From: Acidobacteriota bacterium
Lineage (GTDB): Bacteria; Acidobacteriota; Vicinamibacteria; Vicinamibacterales; Vicinamibacteraceae
Length of the DNA stretch: 18,642 bases
NCBI GenBank assembly: GCA_023429845.1
Contig: JAEZCY010000127.1
Span: forward strand, 1-18,642
Reading direction: 5' to 3'
Part shown: in pieces, positions 8,225-15,014 of the stretch
Layout of the letters: each line of letters opens with the position of its first letter
How positions within the stretch are numbered: position 1 is the stretch's first letter
Position numbers and translations under genes: made by a program
Notes under the pieces: model-generated
The model's database searches: none
Seen by the model: only the letters and a program-made list of their open reading frames with translations
Told to the model about the DNA's origin: nothing

Positions 8225-8776
8225 TTACGGGAGCCGGCCCTCGGCACTGCGGCGGCGGTGCAGCAGTCTGATCCACAGGAGGCCAAGGGCCACGAAGGGC
8301 AGCATGTAGACGATCAGCAGGACGGGAGGTGGCCGCAGGTCGTACGTGGCGTCCACCCTGCTCGTCGCCACGCCCATCCCGAGGGGGCCATCCACTTCCA
8401 CGCGCACGGCGTAGGGCCCCTCATGGTCCATGAGGAGCAGGGCAAACCGTCGCGTGAGGAGCCCGTCAACGGGCGCGGCGGTGGAGATGAGTTCGCCGGC
8501 CGGCCTATCCATCGCACGGATGGCGACGGTGACGACGGTCTCGGCCGCGCCTGCCTCTGACGCACCGCCCGCCTCCAGGACGACCCAGAACTGCCCGGCC
8601 GGCGTGCCATCGTCGGTGGCATCCGGATCGGTCCAGATCGAAATCGTGTAAGGGCCAGCCTTCCCGTCCGTCAGGATGGGATACGGCGGCCCGGCGTGCG
8701 CCGCGAGTCGGACCGACATCGCGAGAAGGCACAGCGGCACGAGCAGCCGCGTGAGCTGCGCCCCGCACCTGGTCAA
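8225..8776 (-). CDS. Exported Ig-like domain protein with C-terminal membrane anchor
   Basis: Likely starts at TTG 8776, which overlaps the stop of the polyferredoxin gene as TTGA; this start yields a good signal peptide (MTRCGAQLTRLLVPLCLLAM, ending about AHA at residue 28). The mature part (about 29-150) is beta-rich: GPYTISIWTDPD, GQFWVVLEAGG, TVVTVAIRAMDR, GPYAVRVEVDGPLG. One transmembrane helix follows (VLLIVYMLPFVALGLLWI, about 152-169) with an HRRR stop-transfer tail. The topology is a periplasmic Ig-like or FixH/CopC-like domain held at the membrane. I do not recognise a named family. The overlap with the polyferredoxin implies they work together, perhaps in metal handling or as an accessory subunit. 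A later start (GTG at about 8740) is possible. 183 aa. Confidence 0.7.
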   Translation of the reverse strand: MTRCGAQLTRLLVPLCLLAMSVRLAAHAGPPYPILTDGKAGPYTISIWTDPDATDDGTPAGQFWVVLEAGGASEAGAAETVVTVAIRAMDRPAGELISTAAPVDGLLTRRFALLLMDHEGPYAVRVEVDGPLGMGVATSRVDATYDLRPPPVLLIVYMLPFVALGLLWIRLLHRRRSAEGRLP

Positions 8777-10239
8777 CCGCTCCAACCGGTGCCTCGCATG
8801 TCCATCGGCTGCGCCAGCACCCACGCCGCACAGGCGGCCAGCGCGGCGACAAGCAGTATCCAGCTCGTTCCGGCACGCACTGAGCGGGCCGGGTAGTCGC
8901 GAACCGCGATGCCGTGCATCGACACCACGGCGCCCGCCGTGCCGAGCGCGATTGCGCCCAGCTGGAGGGGATACACCAGGCCAGGACGCACCCCCAGCCA
9001 GCGCCAGTCGGGGGCACCGAGCAGTGCCATCCCCGACGCGTCGATCACCGCGCCCTGTGCGACAGGAACGATCGTGCCGATCCCCGTCAGCAGGTGGAAG
9101 CCGTAGTGCGCGAGCCAGATGCCGCAGCCGAGCGGCACCAGGCCATACGCGAACGCCGTCACCACGCGGCCGACGCTCCGGTGCCGATCGCCCGTCGCGA
9201 ACCGTGTCGCCATGGCAGCAAGCGCCGAGAGCGCACCAGGCAGCACGACCAGGCCGACGACGAAGATCGCCGCGAGCAGGACCGCGTGCGGAGCGCCGGG
9301 CGCCTGGCGGCCCAGCCAGTCCTGCACCACGTGTGCGGGACCAACCATGGCGAAGGCATTGAGCAGCGCGCCGAACGTGAACACGAGGACGAGGGCGGCG
9401 AGGTCGGGTCGGGCCGACAGTCGGCCGATCACGGACCGGCGGCGATCGTCGGACAACTCTCCGCCCGGTACCCGCAGTCCGAGTGCGACGTTGTCGTGTG
9501 GACACGCGTTGACGCAGTCGAGGCAGAACGTGCAATCGAGATTGCCCTCCTTGGCCGGGACGAAGAGCCCGAGCTCGCACCCACGCCGGGTGACGCGGCC
9601 GGGAGTGCCGGCCTCGCGGCGTCCCTTGATGCAGTCGGCGGTCACGCAGGACGCGCAGCGGTCACGATCGCGGGCGCGGATCTCGAGCGGAGAGAGCGTG
9701 GCGGCCACGAAGTTGAACTGTCCGACCGGGCACACGTGCGAGCAGAAGGCCGCACCCCGGAACACGCCGTCGACGAGGACGGCCGCGCCGAAGTAGCCGA
9801 CGATCAGCCAGGCCGTGGCGGCCGGCAGGGCCCAGAGGTCGAACAGCTCGTACGAGAACAGGACGAGCGCCATCAGGCCGATCGCCAGCCACTTGCCGGT
9901 GAGCCGGCGCGGCCAGTGACGCGTGGGTTGGTGGAGCCGGCGCGTGAGGTCGCGGGCCAGCACAAGCGGGCAGGCGGCGCAGAACACGTTGCCGGCGAGC
10001 AGCAGCACACCAATCAACAGGCCGCGATAGTGCACCCAGGTCAGCACCGTCGCCAGGTTGCTCGGCGCGATCTCGGGCCCGAAGAGGCCGTGCAGGACCA
10101 TCACGAGCGCGACGAGCGCCAGCCCGCACTGCGCGGCGGTCCGGAGGTGCGGCCAGCGCAGGATGGCTCCGAGGATCGGCCACCGCAGCAGGTCGCCGGT
10201 CGCTGGCGTCTCGGCAGCGTGCGTAAGGGGCGTGGACAC
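8773..10239 (-). CDS. Polytopic membrane polyferredoxin, NapH/NosR/CcoG-like (4Fe-4S)
   Basis: 488 aa from GTG 10239, 20 bp after the lipoprotein stop. Four N-terminal helices hold two Cys pairs near the membrane face: C87-A-A-C90-P and C166-SHV-C170-P. A cytoplasmic iron-sulfur segment follows, with C195xxC198xxxxC203 plus C221 and a classical C236xxC239xxC242xxxC246P. The C-terminal half (about 270-480) adds roughly five or six more helices. Known relatives carry electrons across or along the membrane: NapH to periplasmic nitrate reductase, NosR to nitrous-oxide reductase, and CcoG/RdxA as a cupric reductase for cbb3 oxidase assembly. Differences from those are the CxxCP instead of CxxxCP in the first pair, the long 17-residue gap before C221, and the large C-terminal membrane domain. 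No N-terminal FMN-binding domain as in NosR is present. The role as an electron conduit is strongly supported; the acceptor is unknown. Confidence 0.88.
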   Translation of the reverse strand: MSTPLTHAAETPATGDLLRWPILGAILRWPHLRTAAQCGLALVALVMVLHGLFGPEIAPSNLATVLTWVHYRGLLIGVLLLAGNVFCAACPLVLARDLTRRLHQPTRHWPRRLTGKWLAIGLMALVLFSYELFDLWALPAATAWLIVGYFGAAVLVDGVFRGAAFCSHVCPVGQFNFVAATLSPLEIRARDRDRCASCVTADCIKGRREAGTPGRVTRRGCELGLFVPAKEGNLDCTFCLDCVNACPHDNVALGLRVPGGELSDDRRRSVIGRLSARPDLAALVLVFTFGALLNAFAMVGPAHVVQDWLGRQAPGAPHAVLLAAIFVVGLVVLPGALSALAAMATRFATGDRHRSVGRVVTAFAYGLVPLGCGIWLAHYGFHLLTGIGTIVPVAQGAVIDASGMALLGAPDWRWLGVRPGLVYPLQLGAIALGTAGAVVSMHGIAVRDYPARSVRAGTSWILLVAALAACAAWVLAQPMDMRGTGWSG

Positions 10240-10259
10240 GGAGATTCCGCAGTGCGCGT

Positions 10260-10691
10260 TCAGGCGCCGGGGCCCGTCACGCGCAGGTCGATGCGCTGCT
10301 CGACATGACGGCCATCGGGCAGATCGGCTGTCACGAGCACGATCCAGTCGCCGCGCATCGTGAAGTCGAAGCTGGCGACGTACGTGCCGGGCGCCTGGCG
10401 TGCGGCATCACCGATGACCGGGGCCATGCCCGGATGCGCCATGTGTCCCTCCATGCGCACGCGCGCCGCGTCGACAGGCGTTCCGTCCCGGGTCCGCAGC
10501 CGGATGTCGAGTTGCGCAGGTCCGACGCCTGGCGGCTCCGGCGCGAGCGACACCTCGATGACGACATCAGGAGGTGCGGGCCCGTCCCTGTGACACGCGA
10601 CTGCGCCAGCGGCCGTCATCACGAGTGCGAGCATGGCCGCCGGGCGAACGGGTCGGAGGCCGGCGCGCGGCCTTGCGCGGCCGCCGATCAC
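10260..10691 (-). CDS. YtkA/FixH-like lipoprotein with a His/Met-rich loop
   Basis: I favour GTG 10691, which overlaps the preceding stop as GTGA and supplies an Arg-rich n-region before the hydrophobic stretch; ATG 10634 is the alternative but lacks positive charges. The lipobox is AVAC (Cys33), predicting a lipid-anchored exported protein of 143 aa. The mature part is a small beta-sandwich typical of the YtkA family: DIRLRTRDGTPVDAARVRME, GHMAHPGMAPV, GTYVASFDFTMRGDWIVLVT and DGRHVEQRIDLRV. The loop M80-x2-H83-M84-x-H86-x2-M89 is a plausible Cu(I) site. FixH/CcoH and YtkA-like proteins are associated with copper-enzyme assembly. It sits between the HxxEH membrane protein and the polyferredoxin. 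The family call is good; metal binding is inferred. Confidence 0.8.
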   Translation of the reverse strand: MIGGRARPRAGLRPVRPAAMLALVMTAAGAVACHRDGPAPPDVVIEVSLAPEPPGVGPAQLDIRLRTRDGTPVDAARVRMEGHMAHPGMAPVIGDAARQAPGTYVASFDFTMRGDWIVLVTADLPDGRHVEQRIDLRVTGPGA

Positions 10692-11278
10692 ACCGGCGAC
10701 GGGGCGCGTGTGTCCCAGGCGCAGCTGCACCGACTGTGCCTGCTCTCGTTCGACGCCGGGAACATGTGGAAGTACATCGCGATCACCATCGGCACGAACA
10801 CGATGGTGTTGTAGAAGAGGTGCAGTTCCACGCGCGGCACCCACAACTGCGCGAGGCTGATCGGCACGGGGGACCCGAACAGGTTGTGCCCGACGAGGGC
10901 CTGCGCCTGCAGCAATCCATGCTCGATGTGATGGAAGAACTGGATCCAGAAGGCAATCATCCACCAGCGTCTGTCGAGCGTCCCGGTGAAGCCCCTGCGC
11001 AGCAGCCACAGCCCGGCGAGCATCACGAGGGCATAGCCGTAATGCAGGAGTTCGGAGGTAATCAGCGACGGGAAGAACAGTCCCAGGGCGCCGCGCGCCT
11101 CGGGCACCGGCCATCCGAGCACGTAGATCTGCAACGCCTGGAGCAGGTGCTCCACCCAGTGCGCCAGCACGATCATCATGAACAGGCGAAGACCGGTCTC
11201 GTGGTAGTCGGAGTTCAGCCGTTCGAGCGGCGTGCGCCCAGGCACCGCGCCCATGTGGAGTCTCTCAGTCGTGTGCAT
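10688..11278 (-). CDS. Polytopic membrane protein with duplicated HxxEH motifs
   Basis: 196 aa from ATG 11278 with GGAGG five bases upstream; the start lies inside the end of the 76-aa gene (14-nt overlap). I do not recognise the family. About four to five transmembrane segments are visible. Two helices carry HxxEH: H40-W-V-E43-H44 and H116-H-I-E119-H120. Each is followed by a second helix with a Glu/His motif: E76-L-L-H79 (36 residues after the first His) and E151-L-H153 (35 residues after). The surrounding sequence also repeats (HWVEHLLQALQ against HHIEHGLLQAQ, and SELLHYGYALV against VELHLFYNTIV), pointing to an internal duplication and a pseudo-twofold four-helix bundle. Paired His/Glu in membrane helices suggests a metal or heme site. 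It is encoded between a small two-helix protein and the YtkA lipoprotein. Confidence 0.85.
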   Translation of the reverse strand: MHTTERLHMGAVPGRTPLERLNSDYHETGLRLFMMIVLAHWVEHLLQALQIYVLGWPVPEARGALGLFFPSLITSELLHYGYALVMLAGLWLLRRGFTGTLDRRWWMIAFWIQFFHHIEHGLLQAQALVGHNLFGSPVPISLAQLWVPRVELHLFYNTIVFVPMVIAMYFHMFPASNESRHSRCSCAWDTRAPSPV

Positions 11279-11495
11279 CGCGTCCTCCGCCGGCCGGCGC
11301 CGGTGCTTCGTCGTGTCGCGGCCGCCAGACCGCGACCAGCCCGCCGAGTCCCGCCATAGCCGCGACGCCGAGCACGACGTGGCTGGCCGTGGCCTTGGCG
11401 GGCGGTTGGTTGTGGGACGTCCACCGCCAGCCAGCGCCCACGATGAGCAGCAGCCCGACGACGAAGGCCGTGATGACGAGCCTGATGGAGTTCAT
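11265..11495 (-). CDS. Small two-helix membrane protein, unknown function
   Basis: 76 aa, ATG 11495. Helix 1 is IRLVITAFVVGLLLIVGAGW (about residues 4-23), helix 2 is SHVVLGVAAMAGLGGLVAVW (about 38-57), then a charged tail ending GGGRDAHD. A short loop, TSHNQPPAKATA, joins them. It is the first membrane gene after the response regulator and overlaps the next gene by 14 nt, so translation is probably coupled. No family is recognised; size and position suggest an accessory or assembly subunit. The purine-rich AGAGGA upstream is about 12 bases from the ATG, rather far for a Shine-Dalgarno site. Confidence 0.75.
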   Translation of the reverse strand: MNSIRLVITAFVVGLLLIVGAGWRWTSHNQPPAKATASHVVLGVAAMAGLGGLVAVWRPRHDEAPAPAGGGRDAHD

Positions 11496-11558
11496 CGCTG
11501 TCTGGATATCCTCTGCGGGAAATGCGGACGGATCAATAACGTGTTCGGGCTAACTGTG

Positions 11559-12185
11559 TCAGGGCATCTTCACGAGCCGGTGGCGAATCGCGAAAGAGAC
11601 GAGTTGGCCGGCGCTGTGCACCCCCAGGGTCCGCATGATGCTCGCCCGATGGACGCCGACCGTGTTGATGCTGAGGCCCAGTGTCGCGGCGATCGCCTCG
11701 TTCGACATGCCGTTGCAGATCAGCTGCAGGACCTCGAGCCGACGCGGCGAAAGGCCGCGGCTTCGCGCGCGCGCCGCCGTCGGCGACCACACATGGGGAT
11801 CGAGGACCATGTCACCGGCGGCCACCCGCCGGATGGCGTCGGCGAGATCGAGATCTGTCGAGTCCTTCAACACATAGCCCCGCGCGCCCGCGGCGATCGC
11901 CTGGCGCACCACATGTGCCTCGCTGTGGATGCTGAGGAAGAGCACCGCGATGTCCGGCCGCTTCTCCAGGATCCGCCGCGTGGCGACGATCCCGTCCATG
12001 CGGGGCATCGCACAATCCATGGCGACCACGCGTGGCCGCAGGCTGTGCGCCAGGCGAACGGCGTCCTCGCCGTCGATCGCTTCGCCGACCACCGTGATGG
12101 TCGCGTCGTCGTCGAGGAGGCGGCGGACACCGCGCCGCAGGAGCGCATGATCGTCCGCGAGCAACACAGAGATACGTTCGGTCAC
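11559..12185 (-). CDS. NarL/FixJ-family two-component response regulator
   Basis: REC receiver followed by a LuxR-type helix-turn-helix, 208 aa from GTG 12185 (an alternative GTG at 12239 would add 18 residues upstream of the receiver fold). The receiver has the acidic pocket ADDH (Asp11, Asp12), phospho-acceptor Asp57 in VVAMDCAMPRMDG, the Ser in LFLSIHSE and the conserved Lys in YVLKDS. The output domain LSPRRLEVLQLICNGMSNEA, then TLGLSINTVGVHRASIMRTL, matches the GerE/LuxR consensus. No sensor kinase is in the window, so it is an orphan here. It is 63 bp upstream of the membrane-protein genes on the same strand and faces the divergent parvulin/UnbV gene, so it may control both units. Neither candidate start has a strong ribosome-binding site. 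Confidence 0.92.
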   Translation of the reverse strand: MTERISVLLADDHALLRRGVRRLLDDDATITVVGEAIDGEDAVRLAHSLRPRVVAMDCAMPRMDGIVATRRILEKRPDIAVLFLSIHSEAHVVRQAIAAGARGYVLKDSTDLDLADAIRRVAAGDMVLDPHVWSPTAARARSRGLSPRRLEVLQLICNGMSNEAIAATLGLSINTVGVHRASIMRTLGVHSAGQLVSFAIRHRLVKMP

Positions 12186-12271
12186 GCAATGATCGGCATC
12201 GGTCTGGTGGACGGGAGCGGGCCGAGTCGGACATGACACGGCTCGGTTACGGGTGCGCGGGACATCCTAGT

Positions 12272-12287
12272 CGCGATCGAAATCGCG
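12272..12287. promoter_or_regulatory. Perfect inverted repeat CGCGAT-n4-ATCGCG
   Basis: Six-bp arms around the loop CGAA, located 87 bp upstream of the response-regulator start and 112 bp upstream of the divergent gene. The geometry fits a dimeric regulator site such as a LuxR-type output domain, or a short hairpin. Binding is inferred. Confidence 0.45.
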
Positions 12288-12311
12288 GCGCACTACCTCG
12301 AAGGCGTTAGG

Positions 12312-12345
12312 CTCGCGAGACGAGCGCATTAGTGCCGTTGCACTA
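12312..12345. promoter_or_regulatory. Two further inverted repeats in the divergent control region
   Basis: The 8-bp palindrome CTCGCGAG (12312-12319) is followed by TAGTGC-CGTT-GCACTA (12330-12345), a perfect 6-bp-arm repeat with a 4-nt spacer. The latter lies 54 bp upstream of the chosen start of the parvulin/UnbV gene. Together with the repeat at 12272 they form a cluster of three in about 75 bp. The region also holds the AT-rich CCATATTG (12355-12362). I could not place a convincing -35/-10 pair. Confidence 0.45.
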
Positions 12346-12398
12346 GCCGATTCGCCATATTGTGCGGCGTCCCCTGGCGCTCCCAGAATTCGCGCCAC

Positions 12399-15014
12399 GT
12401 GACGTTTCGCCTGAAGGATGCTGGAAACGCCGGACGCCTGCGACCTGTCGTCGCCGTGCTGGCGTCGGTACTGGCCGTTTCGGTGGCGGCGCTGGCCGCG
12501 CAGCCCCCACCGCCCGATCCTGCGCAGTCGCGCGAGGTCACGCTGCGCCTCTTCGTCGTGGAGTCGGAGATGGACGCCCGGCGCATCGTCGAGCGGATCG
12601 CGGCAGGGGAGAGCCCCGTCGTCCTGGCGCGGACGATGTCCCAGGATCCGAGTGCCGCCAGCGGTGGACTCGTCGGCCCGGTCGCGGTGTCGGGGCTACG
12701 ACCCGAGCTGAGGGAGGCCCTGCACGGTGTCGGCCCCGGGCAGCTGACGCCGATCGTCAGGATCCCGACCGGGTTCGCGATCCTCGAAGTCCTGCCGGAT
12801 CACGCGACCGATGCCGGCACGCCGTCGGCGGTGGGCCGATCGATGGCTGCGGCCGGCAGCGTCAAGTACGTGACCGACGTCTCGGGCTTCAACGAAGCGA
12901 CCGTGCTCCTGAGGGACATGCGCAAGCCTGCCGACTGGAACCTGGAGCCGCGTCGCGTGTGCGATCTGCGCACGCAGTCGCTGGCCGAGGGACCGCCGCT
13001 GATCGAACGCCGACTCGCCGAGGCCGCGACGAGCGCCGCCGTGGAACCGTTCGATCTGATCCAGGGGCACCTCATGCTGGCCCAGCTCCATGCCTATCGC
13101 GGCCTCATGCAGGGCGCGATCGAGCAGTTGGAGAAGGCTTACCAGATCGCCGTTACCCGCGAGCCGGAGGCCGTGCTGCCCCTGGTGGAGCGCCTGGGCA
13201 TCGCCCACCTGCACAAGGCGGAGATGGACAACGGCCTGTATCACGCGCCGGGGGATCGCTGTCTTCTCTCGATCGACCAGCCTCGCGTGCTCGCGAAGAC
13301 CGCCGATGTCGAGCGTGCCATTGCGCACTTCTCACGATACCTGGACGCACGCCCTGACGACCTGGACGTGAGATGGCTCCTGAACCTGGCCTCGATGGCG
13401 TCCGGGGCATACCCGGACCGAGTGCCCGGCGGGCACGCGATACCGCGCAGCGTGTTCACGTCGGCCGAGGAAGCGGGGCGATTCGTGGACGTGGCCCCGA
13501 AGAGCGGCCTGTCGGTGACCGCCGCCGCGGGTGGCGTCATCGTCGACGCCTTCGACACCGACGGCCTGTTCGACGTCGTCACGTCGAGCATGGACGTATG
13601 CGCGCCGCTGCGGCTGTTCCGCCGAACCACCGACGGCAGGTTCGTCGAGCAGACCGCGACTGCCGGCCTCGACGACCAACTCGGTGGACTCAACATCATG
13701 CAGACCGACTACGACAACGATGGGTGTCTCGATGTCTTCGTCCTGCGCGGCGGGTGGGAGTTTCCGCAGCGGAACTCGTTGCTGCGCGGCGACTGCCAGG
13801 GCGCGTTCACCGACGTGACGGCTGCAAGCGGTCTGGCGGTTCCGGTCACGAGCACTCAGGCCGCGGTCTGGACCGACATCAATCAGGATGGCTTGCTGGA
13901 CCTCTTCATCGGCAACGAGAACTCACCGGCGCAGCTCTTCGTGAACAAGGGTGACGGGTCGTTCCAGGACGTCGCGGCGGCTGCGGGCGTGGACCGGACC
14001 GCGTTCAGCAAGGGCGTCGCCGCCGGCGACTACGACAACGACGGCTGGCCTGACCTCTATGTGTCCACCATGGGAGGGACCAATACTCTCTACCGCAACA
14101 ACCGTGACGGCACCTTCTCGGATCTCACCGCGTCGGCCGGCGTGCCCGGGCCGAGCAAGGGGTTCGCGACCTGGTTCTTCGACTATGACAACGACGGCTG
14201 GCAGGACCTGTTCGCGACCACGTACGTCACGTCGCTCGACGAGACGGTCCGTACCTACCTGGGGCGGCCGAACAACGCCGACACCCTGAAGCTGTACCGG
14301 AACCTCGGTGACGGCACCTTCCAGGATGTGACGCGACAGGTCGGGCTGGACAAGGTCTTCATGCCGATGGGCGCCAACTTCGGCGACATCGACAACGATG
14401 GCTTCCTCGACATCTACCTCGGCACGGGCAATCCATCCTACGCGTCGCTCGTGCCCAGCGTACTCCTCCGCAACCGAGGCGGGACGTCATTCGTGGACGT
14501 CACGGGGTCGTCGGGCACCGGCGAACTGCACAAGGGGCACGGCGTCGCGTTTGCCGACATCGATGCCGACGGCGACCAGGAGATCCTCTTCCAGGTCGGG
14601 GGCGCCACGCCGGGCGACGTGCACGCGCTCCGCCTTTTCGAGAACCCGGGCCATGGCGGCGACTGGCTCGCGCTCAAGCTCGTGGGGGTCAGGACCAATC
14701 GCGCCGCCATCGGGGCGCGCATCGCGGTAACCGTCCAGCGCGACGGCGGCGATACCCGGACCATCGAGCGCACCGTCGGCAGCGGGGGCTCGTTCGGTGC
14801 GTCCCCGCTGTCGCAGCACATCGGCCTCGGTCAGGGGGCGCGCATCGTGAGCGTGCAGATCTGGTGGCCGACGAGCAACACGCGCCAGCGCTTCTCAGGC
14901 ATCGAGAAGAACTCGGTGATCTCGATCACCGAGTTCGCCAGCGACTACGTGAAGGTGGCGCGGCCACAATTGCCCCTCGGAGGCGCCACGCATGACGACA
15001 TGCCGCGTCGCTGA
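12399..15014 (+). CDS. Exported parvulin-like / TPR / FG-GAP (VCBS) / ASPIC-UnbV fusion, CRTAC1 family
   Basis: I chose GTG 12399, which begins a signal peptide (MTFRLKDAGNAGRLRPVVAV, cleavage near AALAAQ); TTG 12360 is an alternative and neither has a clear ribosome-binding site. About 871 aa. Residues 45-135 look like a PpiC parvulin domain (ARRIVERIAAGESPVVLART, SQDPSAASGGLVGPV, RPELREALHGVGPGQLTPIV, GFAILEVL), but the usual His of the first strand is replaced (LRLFVV), so isomerase activity is doubtful. Helical TPR-like pairs occupy about 214-325. From about 437 to 725 there are six Asp-rich FG-GAP calcium loops such as DYDNDGCLD, DINQDGLLD and DIDNDGFLD, predicting a beta-propeller. The C-terminus (about 755-845) is an ASPIC/UnbV domain. 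CRTAC1-like proteins are extracytoplasmic and of unclear function. The next gene starts 23 nt before its stop. Confidence 0.88.
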   Translation: MTFRLKDAGNAGRLRPVVAVLASVLAVSVAALAAQPPPPDPAQSREVTLRLFVVESEMDARRIVERIAAGESPVVLARTMSQDPSAASGGLVGPVAVSGLRPELREALHGVGPGQLTPIVRIPTGFAILEVLPDHATDAGTPSAVGRSMAAAGSVKYVTDVSGFNEATVLLRDMRKPADWNLEPRRVCDLRTQSLAEGPPLIERRLAEAATSAAVEPFDLIQGHLMLAQLHAYRGLMQGAIEQLEKAYQIAVTREPEAVLPLVERLGIAHLHKAEMDNGLYHAPGDRCLLSIDQPRVLAKTADVERAIAHFSRYLDARPDDLDVRWLLNLASMASGAYPDRVPGGHAIPRSVFTSAEEAGRFVDVAPKSGLSVTAAAGGVIVDAFDTDGLFDVVTSSMDVCAPLRLFRRTTDGRFVEQTATAGLDDQLGGLNIMQTDYDNDGCLDVFVLRGGWEFPQRNSLLRGDCQGAFTDVTAASGLAVPVTSTQAAVWTDINQDGLLDLFIGNENSPAQLFVNKGDGSFQDVAAAAGVDRTAFSKGVAAGDYDNDGWPDLYVSTMGGTNTLYRNNRDGTFSDLTASAGVPGPSKGFATWFFDYDNDGWQDLFATTYVTSLDETVRTYLGRPNNADTLKLYRNLGDGTFQDVTRQVGLDKVFMPMGANFGDIDNDGFLDIYLGTGNPSYASLVPSVLLRNRGGTSFVDVTGSSGTGELHKGHGVAFADIDADGDQEILFQVGGATPGDVHALRLFENPGHGGDWLALKLVGVRTNRAAIGARIAVTVQRDGGDTRTIERTVGSGGSFGASPLSQHIGLGQGARIVSVQIWWPTSNTRQRFSGIEKNSVISITEFASDYVKVARPQLPLGGATHDDMPRR

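Noticed and set aside
8914..10308. 464-codon plus-strand frame opposite the polyferredoxin
   Set aside because: Its translation is rich in Arg, Glu, Gln and His with no recognisable fold, while the minus strand encodes clear Cys motifs and helices.
10688..11278. Reading the HxxEH motifs as an M16-type inverted zinc peptidase
   Set aside because: The motifs sit in hydrophobic segments of a small polytopic protein with no other M16 feature; the similarity is only the short pattern.
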